64,000 nt of DNA, taken from NCBI RefSeq assembly GCF_002751875.1, contig NZ_NMZM01000005.1, forward strand, positions 186,001-250,000, read 5' to 3'. Origin of the DNA: Oceaniglobus indicus (lineage in GTDB: Bacteria; Pseudomonadota; Alphaproteobacteria; Rhodobacterales; Rhodobacteraceae). The position numbers and the translations under genes were made by a program. Shown here piece by piece: positions 58,601 through 64,000 of this stretch; the stretch's first letter is position 1; the number at the start of each line of letters is the position of its first letter. A model generated the notes under the pieces. That model was given only the letters and a program-made list of their open reading frames with translations. It had not been told where the DNA came from and ran no database searches.

Positions 58601-59137
58601 GGGGTGGCGCTGAAGCTCGATATAGAACCGGTCTGGAAACGCCGCTGCCAAACGCCGCACCAGCGTTTCGGCCTTGGCGCGGTGCCCCGACGCCAGCAAC
58701 CGGCCCACCGGCCCGCCGGGCCCGCCCGACAGGCAGATGATGCCGTCGCTATGACCCTCGATCTGTTCAAGCGTGACTTCGGCGCGCGCGCCGCCCTTGT
58801 CCAGATACAGCGCCGAGTTCAGCTTCATCAGGTTGCCATACCCGACCTCGTTCTGGGCCAGAAACACCAGCGGCGCGGGATCGCGCGGCTTCTCGCCCAG
58901 TTCTGCGGGGTCATAGGCCACATCGACCTGGCAGCCGATGATCGGCTGGATGCCCGCCTCGACCGCCGCGACGGAAAATTCCAGCGCGGCGAACATGTTG
59001 TTGGTGTCGGTCACGGCAACGGCGGGCATTCCGGCGCGCGCGCACAGGTCCGGCAGCTTCTTCAGGCGCATGGCACCTTCCAACAGCGAATATTCGGTGT
59101 GCAGACGCAGATGGATGAATCGGGGGGATGCAGTCAT
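55616..59137 (-). CDS. dnaE: DNA polymerase III alpha subunit
   Basis: This is the replicative polymerase catalytic subunit, 1173 residues, the usual DnaE1 size. The PHP domain begins with FIHLRLHTEYSLLEG (about 6-20), and the polymerase active site is PDFDIDFCMDRR (near residue 400), with GPGRGSGAGSLVAYAL just upstream. Downstream come the helix-hairpin-helix region (GLGALKNVGVEA) and an OB domain. It is divergent from the nucleoside transporter and appears to be followed by the coupled lipoprotein gene. Confidence 0.98.
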   Translation of the reverse strand: MTASPRFIHLRLHTEYSLLEGAMRLKKLPDLCARAGMPAVAVTDTNNMFAALEFSVAAVEAGIQPIIGCQVDVAYDPAELGEKPRDPAPLVFLAQNEVGYGNLMKLNSALYLDKGGARAEVTLEQIEGHSDGIICLSGGPGGPVGRLLASGHRAKAETLVRRLAAAFPDRFYIELQRHPEDGAINDRARAIERGHVEIAYDLDLPLVATNDVYFPKPEMYEAHDALICIADGAYVDQAGPRRRLTPQHYFKSEAEMATLFADLPEALENTVEIARRCAVKAERRDPILPKFADDEIEELRRQAKAGLVERLKVIPHAAPVEDYEKRLEFELGIIEGMGFPGYFLIVADFIKWAKEQDIPVGPGRGSGAGSLVAYALTITDLDPLRYSLLFERFLNPERVSMPDFDIDFCMDRREEVIRYVQGKYGRDKVGQIITFGALLSKAAVRDVGRVLQMPYGQVDRLSKMIPVEGVKPVSIEKALADEPRLREMAREEEVVARLLEYGQQVEGLLRNASTHAAGVVIGDRPLDELVPLYQDPRSDMPATQFNMKWVEQAGLVKFDFLGLKTLTVVQNAIDLILDRDDAGAIRGRPLHVSADGRTLYEPPEGGENDIALIPLDDKASYDLYASAKTVAVFQVESSGMMDALRRMKPTCIEDIVALVALYRPGPMENIPTYCEVKNGLKKRASIHPSIDGILEETQGIIVYQEQVMEIAQVMAGYSLGGADLLRRAMGKKIAAEMAKERPKFESGAKANGVDRKKATEVFDLLEKFANYGFNKSHAAAYAVVSYQTAWLKANHPVEFMAGVMNCDIHLTDKLAVYAEEVRRGLDIEIVPPCVNRSAATFTVKDGALVYGLGALKNVGVEAMKIITAARGDKPFATLFDMARRADLKRVGKRPMEMLARAGAFDQLDPNRRRVFDSLDALVGYSAAIHDQKSSNQVSLFGEAGDDLPEPRLSPVGDWLPSEKLAEEHKAVGFYLSGHPLDDYMVPLKRKGVMTLEQLTAKAVNGPQIAKLAGAVASRQERKSAKGNRFAFVQMSDPTGLYEVTLFSDTLEKCREHLEPGMNVVVTVEATMETEQLKLLGRSVAPIDSAVADAGSAGLRVFVDDADAVASVASVLNNAMGDRTIRVRGPVSLCLMHKDLPGEVEVSLGDRFPVTPQIKGAIKSLGGVVTVEDL

Positions 59138-59333
59138 GCCCCAAGGCTAGCCCTCTGCACCGGTGACGGAAAGGACAGAAATCGCAACTGGCGCCACGGC
59201 ATCCTTGCGTCGTCTACGGATCACGCGCCGAATTGCGTGCTGCGAACGGAAAACATCCGTAAGCCATTGCCGTCAGGGTATGTCACACGCTAGTCCTTTC
59301 ACGAACCGGGATCGACACGACGAGGGAGACGGC

Positions 59334-60863
59334 GTGACAAAGGCGACACCGCTGCTGCTTATCGAGGGGCTGACCAAGGCCTATCCCGGCGTTGTCGCCA
59401 ACAAGGACGTGTCGTTTTCCATCGGCGCCGGAAAGGTCCATGCGCTGCTGGGCGAAAACGGTGCCGGAAAATCCACGCTGGTCAAGACGATCTATGGGCT
59501 GGTGCGCCCGGACGCGGGATCGATGCGCCTGCATGGCGAACCCTATGCACCCGCTGATCCGAACGCGGCGCGGGCCGCGGGCGTGGCCATGGTGTTTCAG
59601 CATTTTTCGCTGTTCGACGCGCTGGACGTGGCCGAGAACATCGCGCTGGGGATGCAGGATCCGCCCCCGCGCAGCACGTTGGCCGCGAAAATCCGCGAGG
59701 TGTCGCAGACCTATGGCCTACCGCTGGATCCGGGCCGCACCGTCGGCGATCTGAGCGCGGGAGAACGCCAGCGGGTCGAGATCATCCGCTGTCTGCTGCA
59801 GGCGCCCAAGCTGCTGATCATGGACGAACCGACGTCGGTGCTGACGCCGCAAGAGGTCGAGATCCTGTTCCGCACCCTGCGCAAGCTGGCGTCCGAGGGC
59901 ACGGCAATTCTCTATATCTCGCACAAGCTGGAGGAGATCCGCGGCCTGTGCGACAGCGCCACCGTTCTGCGACTGGGAGAGGTCGTGGACACCTGCACCC
60001 CGTCCGAGGTGTCCGCGCGCGACCTGGCCGAGATGATGGTGGGACAGACCCTGATCACGCCGACCCGGGTCGGCGGAACCGACGGTGCCGTCGTGCTCGA
60101 GGTGACGGGCCTGTCATTGCCTGCGAGCACGAACTTCGGCACCAGCCTGAAGGAGATCGGCTTCCAGGTGCGCGCGGGCGAGGTTCTGGGCATCGGCGGC
60201 GTGGCCGGCAACGGGCAGGACGAACTGTTGGCCGTGCTGTCGGGCGAAACCGTGACCGACGCCGACACGGTGCGCATGAACAGCCAACCGATCGGCGCCA
60301 TGGGCCCGGTCGAACGGCGCCGTCTGGGCGTTCTGGCCGCCCCCGAAGAACGCCTGGGCCACGCCGCGGCCCCCGACCTGAGCCTGACGGAAAACGCCAT
60401 GCTGACCGGCGCCCAGCGGCGCGGGCTGACGCGGAACGGTTTCCTGAACTGGACCAAGGCGCGCGCCTTTGCGACCGAGATCATCGAAGCCTTCGACGTG
60501 CGCACTCCCGGACCGGGCCATGTTGCGCGCTCGCTGTCCGGCGGCAACCTCCAGAAATTCGTGATCGGCCGCGAGATCCTTCAGGATCCCCAGGTCCTGG
60601 TGGTCAACCAGCCGACCTGGGGCGTCGACGCCAGTGCCGCCGCCGCGATCCGCCAGGCCTTGCTGGATCTGGCCACGAAGGGCGCGGCGATCATTGTCAT
60701 CAGCCAGGATCTGGATGAATTGATGGAAATATCCGACACCTTCGCCGCCCTGAACGAGGGGCGGCTGTCGTCGCCCCGGCCCGCCGCGGGCCTGAGCGTC
60801 GAGGATATCGGACTGATGCTGGGCGGCGCCCACGATCTTGAGGTGGGCCATGGCGCAGCGTGA
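59334..60863 (+). CDS. nucleoside ABC transporter ATP-binding protein (two ATPase domains)
   Basis: The 509-residue protein fuses two ABC ATPase domains, as in sugar- and nucleoside-type importers with BMP binding proteins. The first domain is canonical: GENGAGKST (about 40-48), the signature LSAGERQRVEI, and LLIMDEPTSVLT. The second has a degenerate Walker A (GVAGNGQDE) but an intact signature LSGGNLQKF. I place the start at GTG 59334, after GAGGGAG; the frame continues upstream without homology. Its purine-nucleoside role is inferred from the permeases and binding protein downstream. Confidence 0.9.
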   Translation: MTKATPLLLIEGLTKAYPGVVANKDVSFSIGAGKVHALLGENGAGKSTLVKTIYGLVRPDAGSMRLHGEPYAPADPNAARAAGVAMVFQHFSLFDALDVAENIALGMQDPPPRSTLAAKIREVSQTYGLPLDPGRTVGDLSAGERQRVEIIRCLLQAPKLLIMDEPTSVLTPQEVEILFRTLRKLASEGTAILYISHKLEEIRGLCDSATVLRLGEVVDTCTPSEVSARDLAEMMVGQTLITPTRVGGTDGAVVLEVTGLSLPASTNFGTSLKEIGFQVRAGEVLGIGGVAGNGQDELLAVLSGETVTDADTVRMNSQPIGAMGPVERRRLGVLAAPEERLGHAAAPDLSLTENAMLTGAQRRGLTRNGFLNWTKARAFATEIIEAFDVRTPGPGHVARSLSGGNLQKFVIGREILQDPQVLVVNQPTWGVDASAAAAIRQALLDLATKGAAIIVISQDLDELMEISDTFAALNEGRLSSPRPAAGLSVEDIGLMLGGAHDLEVGHGAA

Positions 60864-60896
60864 TGTCCCGACTTCCGCAATGATCGGCGCCCGTCC

Positions 60897-61976
60897 GTGA
60901 TCCGGCTGGAAAAACGGCCCGAACCGTCGCGCGCCTGGACCTGGGCAACGCCGCCGCTGGCGGTGGTGCTGACGATGATCGCGGGCGGGGTGCTGTTCGC
61001 GTTTCTCGGCAAGGATCCGGTGATCGCGATCAAGACCATCTTCTGGGATCCGATCCTGGGCGAATTTGCCTTCTACTATCGCGGTCAGTTGCTGGTGAAG
61101 GCCGCGCCGCTGGTGATGATCGCGGTGGGCCTGGCGCTGGGGTTCCGGGCCGGGGTGTGGAACATCGGCGCCGAAGGGCAATACATCATCGGCGCGCTGT
61201 GCGGCGGCGCCGTGGGGCTGGCGTTCTATCCGGCCGAGGGGTGGTATATCTTTCCGCTGATGGTGATTGCCGGCGCGCTGGGCGGCTGGGCGTGGGCGAT
61301 GATCCCCGGCCTTTTGCGCACGAAGTTCCACACCAACGAGATCCTGGTCTCGCTGCTTCTGGTCTATGTCGCCGAACAGCTTCTGGCGGCCAGTGCGTTG
61401 CGATGGCTGAAGAACCCCGAAGGCCAGGGTTTTCCGGGCTCGCGCAACCTGGCGCAGTATCCTGCCGGATCGAACCCCGAGCTGATCGCGGGAACGGGGA
61501 TGCATCTGGGCATCGTCGCCGCCTTCATCGCCGTGATCTTCGCCTATGTCCTGCTGAACCGCCACATGACCGGCTTTCACATCCGCCTGGCCGGCCAGGC
61601 CCCCCGCGCGGCGCGGTTTTCCGGCGTCAACCCGGCGCGCCTGGTGCTGTTCTGCTTTGGCGTGTCGGGCGCGCTGGCCGGTCTGGCGGGGTTGTTCGAG
61701 GTCGCCGGACCCGCGGGCCAGATCAGCATCGATTTCAACACCGGATACGGCTTTACCGCGATCATCGTCGCCTTTCTGGGCCGGCTGCACCCGGTGGGCA
61801 TCCTGCTGGCCGGGCTGCTGATGGCGCTGACCTATATCGGGGGCGAAGCGGCGCAATCGACCATGGGTCTGCCGGCGGCGGCGATCCAGGCGTTCCAGGG
61901 GATGCTTCTGTTCTTCCTGCTGGCCGTCGATGTCCTGACCAATTATCGCGTCCGGCTGTCGCGGGGGCAGGCATGA
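60897..61976 (+). CDS. nucleoside ABC transporter permease
   Basis: The 359-residue permease starts with GTG and has about nine transmembrane helices. Family features include FRAGVWNIGAEGQYIIGALCGG (about 81-102) and FKTKFHTNEI-like loop LLRTKFHTNEILVSLLLVYVA, and the AAIQAFQGMLLFFLLAVDVL segment near the C-terminus. It is the first of two permeases (YufP-like) of a BMP-type importer, 33 bases after the ATPase gene. Confidence 0.9.
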   Translation: MIRLEKRPEPSRAWTWATPPLAVVLTMIAGGVLFAFLGKDPVIAIKTIFWDPILGEFAFYYRGQLLVKAAPLVMIAVGLALGFRAGVWNIGAEGQYIIGALCGGAVGLAFYPAEGWYIFPLMVIAGALGGWAWAMIPGLLRTKFHTNEILVSLLLVYVAEQLLAASALRWLKNPEGQGFPGSRNLAQYPAGSNPELIAGTGMHLGIVAAFIAVIFAYVLLNRHMTGFHIRLAGQAPRAARFSGVNPARLVLFCFGVSGALAGLAGLFEVAGPAGQISIDFNTGYGFTAIIVAFLGRLHPVGILLAGLLMALTYIGGEAAQSTMGLPAAAIQAFQGMLLFFLLAVDVLTNYRVRLSRGQA

Positions 61977-62022
61977 GCACCGCCACGCCCTTTCCTCTGC
62001 CCCCTGGTTTCGGAGTTGCACC

Positions 62023-62955
62023 ATGGACCTGAGCGTCATCAACCCGGCCCTTTTGATCGCGTCGCTGATGGTGGCATCGACGCCGATCCTGCTGGCCGCG
62101 CTGGGCGAACTGATCTGCGAGAAGTCGGGCGTTCTGAACCTGGGCGTCGAGGGGATGATGATCACCGGCGCGATCTGCGGCTTCGCGGTTGCCGTCGAAA
62201 CCGGATCACCGCTGTTGGGGTTTCTCGGCGCGGCGCTGGGCGGCGCGGTGCTGGCGCTGCTGTTCGCGGTGCTGACGCAGGTCCTGCTGGCCAACCAGGT
62301 GGCCAGCGGCTTGGCGCTGACGCTGTTCGGGCTCGGCATATCGGCGCTGATCGGCCAGGGCTATCGCGGGGTCAAGCCGCCGCCGACCGGGCGAATCGAT
62401 CTGGGGCCGCTGTCGGATATTCCGGTGTTGGGGCGGGTGCTGTTTTCGCATGACTGGGTCGTGTATTTCGGCCTGGCCCTGGTGGTCGCGATCTGGGCGT
62501 TCCTGAAATTCAGCCGCGCCGGGCTGGTGCTGCGCGCTGTCGGCGAAAGCGCCGAGGCCGCCCATGCCCTGGGATACAAGGTCGTGCGGATCCGCATTGC
62601 CGCCATCCTGTTCGGCGGGGCCTGTTCCGGGCTGGGGGGCGCTTACCTGTCGCTGATCCGGGTGCCGCAATGGACCGACGGCATGACCGCCGGCGCCGGC
62701 TGGATCGCGCTGGCCATCGTCGTCTTCGGCAGCTGGCGGCCCGGTCGCGTGCTGGTCGGCGCCTACCTGTTCGGCGGACTGACGGTGTTGCAGTTGAACC
62801 TGCAGGCGGCACAGCTTCCCGTTCCGGTCGAGGTTTTGTCGATGTCGCCTTTCGTGCTAACGATCGTCGTGCTGGTCATCATCTCGGCGCGCCGTCGCGG
62901 CGCATCGGGCGCAGCGCCGGCCATGCTGGGGCGCATTTTCCACGCCTCGTCTTGA
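62023..62955 (+). CDS. nucleoside ABC transporter permease, second subunit
   Basis: The 310-residue permease (YufQ-like) has LGELICEKSGVLNLGVEGMMITGA (about 26-49), the conserved feature of this permease family, and later VVRIRIAAILFGGACSGLGGAYLSL. It partners with the preceding permease to form the channel. It lies 46 bases after that gene. Confidence 0.9.
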   Translation: MDLSVINPALLIASLMVASTPILLAALGELICEKSGVLNLGVEGMMITGAICGFAVAVETGSPLLGFLGAALGGAVLALLFAVLTQVLLANQVASGLALTLFGLGISALIGQGYRGVKPPPTGRIDLGPLSDIPVLGRVLFSHDWVVYFGLALVVAIWAFLKFSRAGLVLRAVGESAEAAHALGYKVVRIRIAAILFGGACSGLGGAYLSLIRVPQWTDGMTAGAGWIALAIVVFGSWRPGRVLVGAYLFGGLTVLQLNLQAAQLPVPVEVLSMSPFVLTIVVLVIISARRRGASGAAPAMLGRIFHASS

Positions 62956-63011
62956 GGTTTCGTTCATCTTTGCCCGCAATACTGATCCGGGCGTTCAACA
63001 GGGGAATATCC

Positions 63012-64000
63012 ATGCAACGCAGAACACTTCTTGGCACCGCCGCGGCGCTGACCATGCTGGCCACCGGCGCACTGGCGCAATCCGACGGACCGCTGAAGGT
63101 CGGGTTTGTCTATGTCGGTCCGGTCGGCGACGGCGGCTGGACCTATGAACACGACCAGGCCCGCCAGGCCGTCGAGGCCGAATTCGGCGACAAGGTCGAA
63201 ACCATGTATCAGGAAAGCGTGCCGGAAGGTGCCGACGCCGAACGTGTGCTGACACAGATGGCCCTGTCGGGCGCCAAGCTGATCTTCACCACATCCTTCG
63301 GATACATGGACCCGACCGTGAACGTCGCGGCCAAGTTCCCGGACGTGAAGTTCGAACATGCCACCGGATACAAGCGCGCCGACAACATCGGCACCTATTC
63401 CGCCCGCTTCTATGAAGGGCGCGCAATTCAGGGGCACATCGCCGGCAAGCTGACCAAGACGAACAAGGTGGGCTATATCGGGTCGTTCCCCATTCCCGAA
63501 GTGATCCGCGGCATCAATTCGGCCTATATCCACGCGAAGAAGGCCAACCCCGACGTCACCTTCAACGTGGTCTGGGCCTACACCTGGTTCGATCCCGCGA
63601 AGGAAGCGGACGCCGCGACCGCCTTGATCGAACAGGGCAACGACGTGATCCTGCAACACACCGATTCGACCGCGCCGCAGGCGGCGGCGGAAAAGGCCGG
63701 TAACGTCTATACCTTCGGTCAGGCATCGGACATGGCCGAATACAAACCGGCGCCGCGCGTCAGCTCGATCATCGACAACTGGGCGCCCTATTACATCGAA
63801 CGCGTGGCAGCGGTGATGGACGGCACATGGGAAAGCGATGACACATGGGGTGGCATCGACAGCGGCATGGTCGGCATCGGCGAAATCACCGATGCGGTTC
63901 CCGCTGACGTCAAGGCCGAAGCCCTGGCGCTGAAGGACCGAATTGCCAGCGGCGAATACCATCCCTTCACCGGCCCGCTGAAAAAGCAGGACGGATCCGA
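63012..64000 (+). CDS. BMP family nucleoside-binding protein (3' truncated by window edge)
   Basis: The frame stays open from ATG 63012 to the end of the window, about 329 residues; a few dozen C-terminal residues are missing. It has a signal peptide (cleavage near ALAQ, residue 23) and the BMP/Med pattern: LKVGFVYVGPVGDGGWTYEHDQ, then TSFGYMDPTVNVAAKFPDVKFEHATGY, VGYIGSFPIPEVIRGINSAY and VILQHTDSTAPQAAAEKAG. It should bind purine nucleosides or related ligands and feed the adjacent permeases. Confidence 0.92.
   Translation, partial: MQRRTLLGTAAALTMLATGALAQSDGPLKVGFVYVGPVGDGGWTYEHDQARQAVEAEFGDKVETMYQESVPEGADAERVLTQMALSGAKLIFTTSFGYMDPTVNVAAKFPDVKFEHATGYKRADNIGTYSARFYEGRAIQGHIAGKLTKTNKVGYIGSFPIPEVIRGINSAYIHAKKANPDVTFNVVWAYTWFDPAKEADAATALIEQGNDVILQHTDSTAPQAAAEKAGNVYTFGQASDMAEYKPAPRVSSIIDNWAPYYIERVAAVMDGTWESDDTWGGIDSGMVGIGEITDAVPADVKAEALALKDRIASGEYHPFTGPLKKQDGS

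Noticed and set aside
56351-59293. 980-residue open frame antisense to dnaE
   Set aside because: It is rich in His/Arg/Gln/Asp with no domain, which is the typical shadow of a high-GC gene on the opposite strand; dnaE is certain.
60114-62339. 741-residue antisense frame across the nucleoside transporter
   Set aside because: It crosses two well-supported genes and shows no recognisable family.

Overview
The window is a GC-rich chromosomal segment of an alphaproteobacterium, most likely Rhodobacteraceae/Roseobacteraceae. This rests on gene content: a petABC (fbcFBC) cytochrome bc1 operon, the aa3 oxidase assembly cluster ctaC-ctaB-orf-ctaG-ctaE-SURF1, an IalB-like protein, a DUF1244 protein, a BMP-type nucleoside ABC transporter, and rpmI-rplT without an adjacent infC. 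It is dense housekeeping DNA. I see no rRNA, tRNA, CRISPR array, insertion sequence, prophage or integrase.

Layout. 1-6.9 kb: end of a DUF427 gene, cobM, a small unknown gene, a DEAD-box helicase (-), an EcsC protein (-), an acetyltransferase (-), a flavin reductase, then mtnP-apt, which would release adenine from methylthioadenosine and return it to AMP. 7-16 kb (-): a FAD-linked oxidase, preceded by the oxidase operon running ctaC to SURF1 and on into thrC, an M16 protease and a RimJ-like acetyltransferase with 1-4 base overlaps. 16-24 kb: tldD, a J-domain protein with a possible zinc site, bolA, a DUF4177 protein, two tiny coupled membrane proteins, gatB, a lysozyme-like lipoprotein, and a beta-lactamase-fold hydrolase fused to a META domain. 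24-31 kb (-): ZIP transporter, HlyD adaptor, DUF2955 membrane protein and two different PLD-type cardiolipin synthases, then rplT-rpmI. 31-36 kb: pyruvate kinase, DUF1244, a D-amino-acid-transaminase-like enzyme, asparaginase and an IalB protein.

36-46.8 kb: rlmN is followed by an overlapping amidoligase / class I glutamine amidotransferase / DUF2945 trio, the best candidate for a poorly described pathway. A LOG protein (-) follows, then dapD ... dapE with small genes, an acetyltransferase, a DUF2064 protein and RNase R. 46.9-51.2 kb: a lytic transglycosylase and petABC, ending at a clear terminator. 51.2-54.6 kb (-): thiB-thiP-thiQ behind a TPP riboswitch, for which both a promoter and a possible ribosome-binding-site switch can be read. 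54.6-59.1 kb: slyX, a lipoprotein and dnaE. 59.3-64 kb: ATPase, two permeases and a truncated BMP binding protein of a nucleoside importer.

The most distinctive non-coding signal is a short element, GAGTATT-N4-GCAAGAAAAA, found four times. Every copy lies just downstream of a stop codon in the sense orientation of that gene, and two of them face each other to form a long inverted repeat between convergent genes.
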